From positions 813,501-877,500 of the forward strand of contig NC_133289.1 in assembly GCF_005239225.2 (NCBI RefSeq): a DNA stretch of 64,000 nucleotides. The letters are read 5' to 3'. The number at the start of each line of letters is the position of its first letter. Positions within the stretch are counted from its first letter, which is position 1. This document shows positions 22,126-33,053 of this stretch, piece by piece. The notes under the pieces were generated by a model that saw only the letters and a program-made list of their open reading frames with translations, had not been told where the DNA came from and searched no databases. The stretch is from Populus alba. Lineage: Eukaryota > Streptophyta > Magnoliopsida > Malpighiales > Salicaceae. Both the position numbers and the translations under genes were made by a program.

Positions 22126-23906
22126 CTAAAGCTGCAAACATTGTGCCGACCTCTCGCCAAACTTGTCCCACAGACAGATCCATCTGCCTTGGGGATCTGG
22201 TAATGTGCAGTATAAATAGTTCTCCAAGCATCCGTATTGACAGAATTTCCAGTTGTGGGAGTACTGAACAGGGGTGGAGCTGTTAAATTGTTCAACCCAC
22301 ATTCCCATACTAACATCTTCCATCTTAAAGAGCTGCAATGAGATTTTAACAATATTTTCATGTACAAACTACAGGCTGATAGGAAAGGTAGTCGTCAAAG
22401 AAATGCTAACAGAAAGGGGGGCAGAGAGGGGAAGAGAGCATCCTTCAACTGAGGGAGGTATTAGATAAGATTATATATCACTAACCCTGAGGCTTCGTTT
22501 GCCATGTTGAGCAATGACAAATTTAGCAATATCAGTAGAAATTACATATCCAGGTCCATTGGCGTAAGGAGGATATACTTCTTCAGGCCATTCCTGTTAC
22601 ATTTAGGCAAATAACCTTCAAATGCAAGAAGTGAACATAGAAAAACAATTTTATCATTCAGATTCTATTTATCAAGACAGAGAAATTGAAATTTTGAATT
22701 CATTTGGGTAGCAACATAGCTAACCATATCTAGATTAGTTCCTTTTCCATTTTGCACTCCTAGTCAAAGCAGAATGTGTAAGATGTTCAGGACTATGGGC
22801 TCAACTAAAAAATGGTCCCCCAGTCCCTAAAAACTAAAAACACAAAAAAGCAGCACCTTTAAGGATGATGACTCTGATAGCAGGTTGGGAATGATGTTTT
22901 AATTCTTTAACTAACACAGGAAAAACCCTTATCATAGCTAGCCAACAAGCACAAACAGCCTTCTCAAAGCTGTCTTATGCCATTCTATGCCTTGAACAAG
23001 TTCCTTGACCAACATCCATTCCATTCCATGAAATATCAAATGCGGTCAAAAAATTACAAGGGAAAGGGGTAAAAAGGAAGACAGTTAGGCAACTCTTGCA
23101 AGTACTGTGGGAAGTGATACCTCATTCGGGTAATGCAAAAGTGCCATGACCAGTATCACCAACGTTCCTTCTAGTACAACAGAGAATGGCGCTACAGCTT
23201 GATAAACAATTAAAACTTCTTCAGCTTCTTTTCATGATGTTCAGGCCAACCCCAGGTGGCTTATGTGATCCCAGAAAGATTGCTGAGATGTATATTTTTG
23301 TAGAGATTCCTAATAATTGCCCTTTTACCCAGACTTTCTTATTTTATTTTATTTTCCTTTTTGTATGTTATTTTAAGAGAAAAGGGAACAAGACAATTGA
23401 ATTAATAAGAGCGAAGACAGTGTTGCAAGGGATTTTATTAAATCAGAATTCCCACAAATGCATTAAAACTTACATACCTCAAAAGTAACTGCCCATTTTC
23501 CATTTCTTAGAGGACGATGTAAGAGATTGAGATTGCCCATATAAAGAGACTTGTTGGGAGAGGTACGATCAATTTCTTTCAAGACTGTGTCCACCCTAAC
23601 AAATGTATCATCATCACATTTCATTATGTATGCAGCTGAGACATTCTGAACCTGTATTCAGCATATTCAGAGATACCAAAACAACTAGATTCAGGAGATA
23701 TAAATAAGTACAGAGTCACAGATATCCTATTTAAAAGATTCAATGAAAGATGATCAATGAATAAAGTATAGACTTACCCCAAACTCACAAATAGCAATAG
23801 TTTTGAGAACCACAAGCTCATAGCGATCCATAAATGGCAAAATCACAATATCACCAAAGTAAGCTGCCTCTCTTTTTAGCACTGCATTCACCTCCTTCCT
23901 TGGATT
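22126..23906 (-). CDS. Hydroxyproline/beta-1,3-galactosyltransferase, C-terminal exons only
   Basis: Four minus-strand exons encode the C-terminal catalytic part of a plant GALT-type glycosyltransferase (GT31), Golgi enzymes that galactosylate arabinogalactan proteins. Exon 23778-23906 has [19 protein letters not shown], then [17 protein letters not shown]. Exon 23478-23651 has [16 protein letters not shown] with the DDD metal-binding motif, and KSLYMGNLN. Exon 22485-22593 has [19 protein letters not shown]. Exon 22126-22332 has [17 protein letters not shown] and WKFCQYGC. Junctions have AG/GT sites. The last exon has three single-base shifts (near 22205, 22185 and 22175) after WKFCQYGC. Family members are about 640-680 residues with an N-terminal anchor and a galectin-like domain. 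That part should lie beyond 23936 but is hidden by the gap or lost; nothing matching is seen after the gap. Confidence 0.85.
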
Positions 23907-23935
23907 CTGTGATTTCGTAAACGAGTACAAAGATA

Positions 23936-24435
23936 NNNNNNNNNNNNNNNNNNNNNNNNNNNNNNNNNNNNNNNNNNNNNNNNNNNNNNNNNNNNNNNNN
24001 NNNNNNNNNNNNNNNNNNNNNNNNNNNNNNNNNNNNNNNNNNNNNNNNNNNNNNNNNNNNNNNNNNNNNNNNNNNNNNNNNNNNNNNNNNNNNNNNNNNN
24101 NNNNNNNNNNNNNNNNNNNNNNNNNNNNNNNNNNNNNNNNNNNNNNNNNNNNNNNNNNNNNNNNNNNNNNNNNNNNNNNNNNNNNNNNNNNNNNNNNNNN
24201 NNNNNNNNNNNNNNNNNNNNNNNNNNNNNNNNNNNNNNNNNNNNNNNNNNNNNNNNNNNNNNNNNNNNNNNNNNNNNNNNNNNNNNNNNNNNNNNNNNNN
24301 NNNNNNNNNNNNNNNNNNNNNNNNNNNNNNNNNNNNNNNNNNNNNNNNNNNNNNNNNNNNNNNNNNNNNNNNNNNNNNNNNNNNNNNNNNNNNNNNNNNN
24401 NNNNNNNNNNNNNNNNNNNNNNNNNNNNNNNNNNN
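23936..24435. other. Assembly gap, 500 N
   Basis: Exactly 500 N bases, a conventional placeholder for a gap of unknown size. The right edge starts inside a family B retroelement end, so a repeat probably broke the assembly here. Confidence 0.99.
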
Positions 24436-24556
24436 TCCTAGTAGCCCTCAATTGAATTGCTAGGGGCGGACTCCCTATAACGAATTCAAAGCAAACGCAA
24501 CCAACGAGAAAAATGCAGCCGATTGCCGCGCGCTGATATTTTTTTGGGTGCGCACA
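24436..24556 (-). mobile_element. Family B retroelement end next to gap
   Basis: Diverged copy of 8517-8637, from TCCTAGTAGCCCTCAAT through AATGCAGCCGATTGCCGCGCGCTGA to the terminal GGGTGCGCACA. Its remaining part lies within the gap. It is followed by GTAC, as at 8638. Confidence 0.75.
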
Positions 24557-26640
24557 GTACAACAGAGAACAAAAATTCCACAATTAATCCATTATTTTAT
24601 ATATGAATAGTCTGTAAAGGATATTCCTAACTTTATAAGAAAGCAAATGCGTCTAATAAAAATTGGAAATTAGCTGCCGATTAAATTTCTTATTTATGGA
24701 ATGCTATGAATTATTCTTGGGGAAATTTTCTTTGGAAAAAAAAAGGGGGGTCGGACTATTTTTGTTTGTGTTGCATAGGAAAATCATTGAGCAATCGTTA
24801 ACCAAGTTATGGTGTAAAGGATGAAAATTGTACTAGCCTCTAGGTGTGAGGCTTTTAATTATTTCTCAAGAACAAAAAATCGTGCATTGTATAAGGATTG
24901 GTTCATTTGTTTTGTTACTTGATTGCTATTTGTTTTTTTAAGTTAAAATTAATAAAAAAAATAATAACTGCAATTAAAAAATAAAAAACAATTGATACTA
25001 GAATTGTTTATACAGTCAAAATTAGGCATTCAATTGAAAACTTTCTCTCTTTTTATACTAGAATCTAATGATCTTCTCTCACAAAAAAAAAAAAAAAAAC
25101 TAGAAAATGAAATTTTAATACCAAAATCTAGAATCTATTACATTATTAATTCAAAAATATATGGCGATCAAACTAAGTTTTTTTACTATGTTTGAAGTTT
25201 GCTACATATTTTATGTGTTTTATATTTTGTCTTTTTTTTTTTAATTTATTTCTTAAAAAAAAGAAAAGAATAATTGGTTATTGGAACTGGTTTAAAAAGT
25301 TAATTATATAAAAAAATAAGAATCAAATTAAAATCTAAACAAAACACTAACTATTCTAATCATGGTGATTTATAAGAAAAATATTTAGTTTAAAAGTAAA
25401 CAGTAAAAAACACCTAACGGCATAGTGAATTTTTTTTTTTTTTTAATTGCTGTCCCGTTTATGTTCGGTTTTGTTTGGTGGAGTCATGACAGGCGTGGCT
25501 TAATGGAAATAATCCTCCTGTGTTACTTAAACGTCAGGCCAGTGGAGAAATTACTTAAAAATTAAAATCTCTATACTATTTTGAAAAGTTAGTGATATGT
25601 AATTGCTAGGTTTTATATGGTGGAGGAAACGCAATGCCCTGATGTTTGAAGTATAGTTGTATTAAAACAGGTTTAATTTGGTGAGTTATTGGTTCGGTGA
25701 CATTTCGACTCAGAATCTTGTTTTAAGCAGTTGTTTTACTACTTGGTTAAATTTGAGGATGACATGATCAAGTTAAATCCCATGATTTTTTTTTAATAAT
25801 TTTTATCCAAAACCCATCAATCAAAACCCAATTGATGATCGTGACAAGTTATGGGCACTATTAAAGTAAGATCCTATCTCCATTACTCAAAGCTCAACAA
25901 ACCTGAAGGAGCCATTTTTGGTTCTTCTTCTTAAGCTGAAGTCTATTGGGTTTTACTTCCAAATTGACTTTTGGGCTTCATATTATATGTTTGTGATGCA
26001 TTTTAGTCGAATTAAGAACACGCCCAAATATGAACCATTATGCAACATTCAAGCATAATTATGAATTAGGATTTCTACTAAAGATTTCAAGTTCAAGAAT
26101 TTGTGCTTCTGTGTTTTTTCCTTGTAAGATCCTCGTGTTGCATTGCATATCTAAAGAATATGTGGCAAAGGTTAATGCCCCGAATATTCAAATAGCAAGA
26201 TTCATCTCCAGGCAGCACAATTAATTGTCAGCTATTTGTCCCAAGCATTTGTGTGTAAAACTCATTGACCATTCAGTACCACTCATTTACATTTCATGGA
26301 TAATGTAATACTTACAAACGCAAGCATGACAAAGAATATAGATAGCAGATGAAGACAAAATATTTTAAATGATTGATAAGTTTTAAATTTTCTTGATATA
26401 TTGGAGATGATTTTATTGAAGAGAGTAAGAATATAAGCCCCAGTATGACGTTATGTTCAAGTGGGTTGGGTAAAATTTGAATTTTTTATTTTGAAATTAA
26501 TTTTTTTATATTTTTTAATTGTTTTAATGTGTTAATATTAAAAATAATTTTTTTTTAAAAATAAAAAAATATTATTTTAATTTATTTTTAAGTGAAAAAA
26601 TATTTTAAAATATAACTACTACTATATCTCTCAAATATAA
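24557..26640. other. AT-rich spacer, no gene seen
   Basis: No upstream galactosyltransferase exons, RNA genes or clear transposons were found. An AT-rich dispersed repeat of the Salicaceae type covers about 26490-26640. Confidence 0.45.
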
Positions 26641-26689
26641 AAATAAAATTAAAAATTCATAGCACTAACATCGCCATCACAAGAAACCT

Positions 26690-27600
26690 AAACATGTCAA
26701 GATTAACATGGTAAACAACCTCTTCAAGCCTTGTTTGCTGACAAAAACACTAACCAAGGTTTCAAATGCCACAATGAAGATTCACCTTCCAACAAAGCTT
26801 TCCTTTCAATTTCACTCATTGCTTTGACCTTGCTTTTTTACCTTCACTAGAAACCTTCAATCACATCTTTCACAGCTTTGCTATTTTGTCTGCCTTCTAC
26901 ACATCACTAGCATCCTTTCTATAAGTCCTCAAGAACCTTTGTCTACTTTGCTAGGAACCCAAGTGCAATCTCTTTCACTTGCGGTTCACTCAAGCTCCCC
27001 TGACTTCCAAAGCGCAAGAACACCACAAGAATCAAGAAACTTCATGATCTCATCACGGTTGGTCCATTCGCCATCAGAGCTACTGACTGTTGCCCTTGTG
27101 ATTAAACCACTGGCCACGAGTGTACACTTGCCTCACCATTCAAGATAGTTAACAGCATATATAGATTCTACTTCACCAAATGTATTCACAATAATACCCT
27201 TTACCTCCTTGAATTTTCTAGCATGGCCCACAAAAGTTGAGTACCCTCCATCATGGAACACCAAATTGGCAAAACCTTGGAGGGAATGGGTTCGACATGT
27301 AAAGGGATGAGTAGAGTCAGGATCAGTTGGTTGAAGGTGATCCCTCCCTTGTCAAACCTATCAGGAAGGTAAAGCATAGAACCGAGAAAAGCAGCACCAG
27401 AAGCCAAGAAAATTATAACAAATCAAAGAACAAAACCAGGTGACTTGTTGGACAAAGCATCGTTGAAAAATTGCATCCTTAACATGGTCTCTATGATCAG
27501 CAACGAAAATTGAAACAAAATGTTCAGGACAAGCTAGAACATCTTCTAGGGGTGGTGGGGTCACAGAAGGAAGACCTAGGAATTGAAACTCAGGATGAGA
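26690..27600 (-). pseudogene. UGT71-like glucosyltransferase relic
   Basis: Minus-strand pieces match the better preserved UGT at 30061-31492 in order. At 27560-27440 is HFVSIFVADHRDHVKDAI (compare AFSSYINDHKTIVRDAI), then a segment ending in SRFYALPS and FLGSMLYLPDR. At 27130-26960, in mixed frames, is a FLRFGSQGSLSEPQVKEIAL-type block. At 26880-26700 is a C-terminal remnant resembling KAEDITKAV...LRNKAKA. The N-terminal acceptor-binding part and the whole PSPG donor-binding box are missing, and stops and frame changes are frequent. Intact homologues glucosylate small hydrophobic acceptors in the cytosol using UDP-glucose. This copy cannot do so. Confidence 0.75.
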
Positions 27601-27974
27601 TGCATTGAAGTTTTCTCAACATATGTCGCAAGCATTATGTGCAATATGGTGGTGACATAAGAAGCATTGTGGTGGAGAAACTTTCATCTCTTTCAAGCAA
27701 ACGTTTTGCAAAACTCCATGACTGATCATACAGGTGATCAATCCCTGGTGATGGGACAAAGACCAGGGCTTAATTTCTTGGGTGCCATTTTTGGAGGATA
27801 TGTAAGGTTTTTTACTCCTTTGTGCTCTTTGGGGTGGACAAACAATTTGGGACTGAGTTATAATAGATGATAGATCTAGTGGGAATTCAATGGCTCCTTT
27901 ACTCTGAATAATGTTTTGAGAAATGATTGATTTTCCACATATTGAGTGTTGCCATTTGTTTGAGATTGTAATTT

Positions 27975-28190
27975 TAGTTGTTTATTTAAATAATTTTTGT
28001 GTTAAAATATATGTTAATTATATTTCGTTTTATTTTTTAAAAATTATTTTTAATATTAATACATCAAAATAATTAAAAACATTAAAAATATATTAATTTG
28101 AAAATAAATAAAAATAATTGAAAGTTTTATAAAAATAATTTTTAAATAAGAAACAAATAACTCTAAAAAAAAAAATTAAGTACCTACTTA
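27975..28190. repeat. AT-rich Salicaceae-type dispersed repeat
   Basis: Reverse-orientation copy of the repeat described at 21060-21440: ATTTTTAATATTAATACATC followed by AAAATAATTAAAAAC. From 28190 to 29475 I see only AT-rich spacer without a gene. Confidence 0.5.
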
Positions 28191-29490
28191 AGATTTTTAA
28201 TTAATTTTTTCCTTACAATAATTGTAGCGAGGACTGTTTTTCCGACAAAAATTCATGGGGAACCAAGAAGAAGTCAAAAGATGTCGTCCTCACTTCGAAG
28301 GAAATACATTGTTGAAAGAGTCCTATTTTCAAAAAAAAAAAAATCATTTTTTTATAAAAACAATTACATTTTAATTAACATATAGATGCGGTAAATAATA
28401 TATAGTGAATTGTATATTTTAAAAAACGTTAATGATTGGTTGAGATTGGAGATATGAAAAAATTTTTGTACAATTTATTTGTATGTTATATTTTTTGTGT
28501 AATGGAAAAATATACCTAAGATAATTTAATGGAAACTTATAATGACATAAAAATCTGCTTGTCATTATCCTAAAATTAGAAGAAGAATCAATGAATTTCC
28601 TTATAATAAAAATTAGGGCGACATTTAAACTTTCTCTCTTTCTCTGCTTTTTTTTTTCTTTAAAAAACTTCTATTTGTGATTTTACTATGTTCAATGAAA
28701 AAGAAATATTTGAATTTTTATTCTATTTCAAGATATCTATTTCTATTTATTATATTTGAAGATGTCTATTTCTAAAATTACATTTAATCATAGATATTTT
28801 TTAATTAGATTTCAAGTCAAATTTAATAATATTTATATTTTATCTATTATTAATTTAAAAATAAACTATTAAAAGGAAACAAAAACCTCATCTATTCAAA
28901 TTGGTTTTATATATTCAATATCTATTGGGTTTGAATAAATTATTATTTTTATTAGTTATTATCTCGAGTCAGAAAAGATATATAAGACACATCCATGTTT
29001 TTATATTTTTAAAAAATATAAATTCACTCAAAAAAAATTAAAAATATATTTATTTTATATATTTTATAATCAAATATGTTTTGTCTCTTTTACATTTATC
29101 ATTTTTATTTCATGATATTAACCAAAATCAACCATGAACTTTCTCTTGCCATTAATGTCACCGACAAAAATAAAATTGAATGGTTTTATCATGCAAGAAA
29201 ATTCGAGAAATGCATTCCTTGGTATTTGTGTCGAATTGAGAGTGTTTGGAAATATTAGTTAAAGCTGTGGTTTTTAAAATTTTTAAAATATTGTTTTATA
29301 TTAAAAATTATTTGTGTATATTTTGAGAACAGAAGGTCACCTCACATGCAGTGCTCTTTGGCATTTAGCAAACATTTGATCTGAACGTACTCAGTGGTTG
29401 GGGTGATCAATGCTAGCACTGAGTACCTTTAGTACTTTTTGTTTGTTTGTTTGTTCATAAAGAAGACACAGGGTTGCAGCAGGGTCATAT

Positions 29491-29521
<31 letters not shown>

Positions 29522-29700
29522 GTTGGTGTCCGGACCAGCTTGCGCGCACCACAACTAATCTCACGACTCACTGAATATCCTGCAAATCCAATGAGCATGT
29601 AAAGCACCACAGGGGTGACAGGCGTGCACGATGAGGTTTTAAACCCATGATGCAGAAGAAAGGAACAAGTTCCTTCAACCGCGGAGCCAAGACCTCAAAT
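29491..29700 (-). mobile_element. Au-type SINE with 15-bp TSD
   Basis: On the minus strand it starts with a tRNA-like promoter (A-box-like TTGGCTCCGCGGTTGA and B-box-like GGGTTTAAAACC near 29650). It continues to TTAGTTGTGGTGCGCGCAAG and CTGGTCCGGACACC, the typical 3' portion of plant Au SINEs, and ends in an A tract (25 T on the plus strand). A 15-base repeat GCAGCAGGGTCATAT / GCAGCAGGATCATAT (29476-29490, 29701-29715; one mismatch) flanks it. It lies between the two UGT genes. Confidence 0.88.
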
Positions 29701-30060
29701 GCAGCAGGATCATATTTCTTGATTTCGAGTGTTGTTTGTTTTAGTTTTTATGCCTGAGATTGGATATAATTTATTTATATATAAAATTCAATCATAAAAA
29801 AATATAATTTTTTTTATTTTTTATAGTTTTTTTTAGTGGATTTTATATCTAAATCTCAACCTCTAATAAAATCCGAGAGTTACCCCTACAAATTATCCAT
29901 GCTACCAGAGAAAAAACAGAAAAGGGATGGCCTTTCTACAAGGCCTCCGCTTAATTAAGAGACTAATGCATACAAAATCAGAACACAATACTGTAACTTA
30001 CTATGAAAATGAGATTAAACCATAATAGGAAGTGATGATCATTGATGAAAATTAAGCTCT

Positions 30061-31492
30061 TCAAGGCTTGTTTTCTAACCATTGATCAATCAACTTTTCC
30101 TAAAGCAACATATGAAGATCCACCCTCCTCCACAGCTTTCTGGGCCATTCACTGGTTGCTTTGGCCTTGTTTCTAAGTTCACCTCCTGCTCCATCATGGT
30201 TTTCACAGCTTTTGTTATGTCCTCTGCCTTGACAAAATCTTGTGGGACAATCTCTCCTAAAATCCAAAGTCAATTCCACTGGTAATCCCAAGTCCTTCAC
30301 CAGCTGAAAATGCGTTGATATGTTGCTCACCATATAATGGCCAGGTTATGATAGGCACACCATACCATAAGGTCTCCAAAGTTGAGTTCCATCCACAGTG
30401 TGACACAAAAGCACCTACTGCTCTATGTGCCAAGATTTCTACTTGAGGTGCCCATCCACATAGCATGCCAATATTTTTAGTCCTTTCCAAGAATCCCTCT
30501 GGCAAGATTTCTCCATAGTTGTCAAAATAACTAGCATGCATCTGCCCCTTGGAGGGTTTCAATCCAATGGACCATAAGAATCGGCGTCCACTCTTCTCGA
30601 GCCCGATTGCAATCTCTTTCAGCTGAGCCTCATCAAAGCCTCCTCCACTTCCAAAGCACAAAAACACCACTGATTTTTCAGGTTGATCACCAAGCCATTT
30701 GATGATCTCGTCACGCTTAACAGCATCTGATCCTGACAAACTCTTTCCCCTGTGATCAATCACTGGCCCGACATTGAAAATTGGTGGTATATCATCTCTA
30801 GCCAAAAGAGCATGAACTACATGAGACTCAACCTCTGAAAATGTGTTAAATAATGATGCCATTGGCATCTTTGAACTTCCTTCCATGGTATGCAAATGTT
30901 TCATATCCCTTATCGTTGTGCAGTAACGGCAAAACACGGTAAGGCACAGGATTTGCATAGAAAGGGATGATATAGTCAGGGTCAGTAGATCTAAACTTAG
31001 GCTGGCCATACTCTTCCCTGTCTGAAAGGTAAAACATCAAGCCAAGAAAGGGCAGCACCAGAAGTGAAAAAAACATGAGAAGGGACCCCAAGTTCTCTTG
31101 CAACATCAATAAAGGCAGTGCAAAACAAATCAAAAACAACACTAGCAATGGGAGCAGGGTTATTGGCCATCACTTGGCTAACGATAGCATCTCTTACAAT
31201 GGTTTTGTGATCATTGATGTAACTACTAAAAGCATGTTCAGTGCTCACAGCTAAAGCTTCTGCAGAAGTGGAGCTATGGTCTCAGGAAGTGCGATGAACT
31301 TGATTTGTGTATGGGCTGAGGCAAGTGATTCGATGTACTTGCTTATGCTCTCAGCATGTGGATTGTTTGATGACAAGCATGGTTATCAAGAAAACTGTCA
31401 TTTCTATCAAGAACCAGCTTTGCAAACTGAGCAGTTGATACAAGGTGGCCAACTCCAGGTGAAGGGATGAACACTAGCTGTGCTTTCTTCAT
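30061..31492 (-). pseudogene. UGT71-like UDP-glucosyltransferase (frame-broken)
   Basis: Single-exon family 1 glycosyltransferase on the minus strand. The ATG at 31492 starts [20 protein letters not shown], whose GxGH holds the catalytic His region. Middle blocks are AFSSYINDHKTIVRDAI, FDLFCTAFIDVARELGVPSH and NTFSEVESHVVHAL. The full PSPG box (about 30480-30350) begins WAPQVEILAHRAVGAFVSHC and ends with the donor-contacting residues of YGEQH. The C-terminus is DLGLPVELTLDFRRDCPT and LIDQWLENKP at the stop near 30061. Total length is near the family norm (about 475 codons) but at least five frame changes split it (near 31400, 31260, 31080, 30870 and 30300). Function if intact: glucosylation of flavonoid, monolignol or hormone-type acceptors, cytosolic. 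Either a young pseudogene or consensus errors; the even spread of shifts fits both. Confidence 0.85.
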
Positions 31493-33053
31493 TTTTGGAG
31501 GTTTTGTGGTGATTTTGTGATGCCAACTTATTGATTTGCTGGAGTGATCCACGCTTGCCTTATAATGGCTCAATATCAAGCCACAAACCATCACGTGCCA
31601 CAGTGCTAGTAGTACATAATGACAATATATTATTTTATCTTAGAAAAAAAAAAAAAAAAACTCCGAAAAACCTTATCTCGAATTGCTGCTTCGAATTTTT
31701 TCCCACCATCAGATGAGGGTCATATGACGGTGGAAACGAATTCGAGGAAGATATCTAAGCAGCTAAAATTATGAAATATATATTACAGTACTTGTAAAGT
31801 ATATAAGGAAAACGAATCCAATTTAGAAACATAAAAAAATGTGTTCAAGATCAGAAGCTAAGATGCCGAGAGAGGTACGATAAGGGTTGATTAGTTGATA
31901 GTTACATTTGTGGTATTTGGTGACTAAGGTTTGGCCGGAAGTGGGAATGCTACATGATATTTCAGAAAGAAAATCTTGCCCATCAATGTGGAGGTGGTAA
32001 TTGTTTGGTCCCCTTTATCTTTGTGGAGAGGAATAAAAGAGGGCCAATAATTCAAAGAAAAAACACATAAGTATGGTAGCGGTAGTGGATAAATAAATTC
32101 TAGAATCCTAATAAATTATTTATTGATTCAGCTAGTGTATAAATTGATATAAAAATAAAATGTTTTATTATTTCGGGATGAAAAAGACGACGATGGTGAA
32201 AAACAAAGAAGACATTCCTTGAGCTTGCAGAAATTCATCCTAAAACTTTGAAATGATTTTTTCTTCTCTTTTCAACCAAACATTTTTTTTTTTTTTTGTA
32301 TCATCTCATGTATAATATTTTGTATTTTATACAATATTATACATAAAATAAACATCCTTTTAATCGGAAAAAATGATTAATAGTGTAAAAGTTGATCTCA
32401 TAGAGGTGTAAGATGTTGGAAAATATCACCATAGAGACCGATTGGTTTTATAGTAAAACTCTCATAAGACTCCAATACCAATTCTATACCTCCAAAGAGA
32501 AGTTGAGAGCAAGAGAAGCCTAAGAATATTGTTTTTCATGACATTACTACCAGACGAACTGGGCAACAATCAACAAACCAGAGCGCCTGCATATCCACGT
32601 AATCAGTTTTGAGCCCTACAGAGCAAAGACGAACACAACGCAGGACAACCAAACCATAGTCACTATCTGAATCACCCAAGTAAATCATAACCGAGTGATT
32701 TCCCGCACCAACAAGGCAAGGAGTGATGCTTAAACTGTTTTACTTGAGCATTTGTAAGCAATCTACAACTCGGGGAAAGTATTGAGTATTTAAGTTTCCT
32801 GCTGCAATAGATGGATAGTTTTTAGTAACAAAACTGTTCATTCCTTCAACGATATGAAACAGCAAAACTACAGCCTTGTTTTCTATGAAACTTCGTATTT
32901 TGCTAAGCTTTGTAAATCAGACAGGTGCCAATCAAACAACAATGCCATCTCATCTGATCTTCCGACAACCATTTACAGAAGGGAAAACTCTTGTTACTTG
33001 CACCTAAAAACAGTATGATGATGGAGCAACAATAGGACTTCTAACCTCCAATG
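31493..33053. other. Spacer between UGT and USP39 genes
   Basis: Contains AT-rich spacer (31600-32350) and a GC-richer stretch (32400-32760) with a minus-strand open frame of about 60 residues that I do not recognise. It could be 3' flank of the USP39 gene. No transposon or RNA gene seen. Confidence 0.4.

Noticed and set aside
24551..24567. 14-base identity (AGTACAACAGAGAA) between 23173-23186 and 24555-24568
   Set aside because: It suggested a misjoin or TSD, but the flanks diverge at once on both sides. Probably chance; noted only because it straddles the gap.
29491..29700. A tRNA gene suggested by A-box and B-box like motifs
   Set aside because: No cloverleaf or anticodon arm could be drawn. 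The TSD, A tract and 3' sequence identify it as a tRNA-derived SINE.
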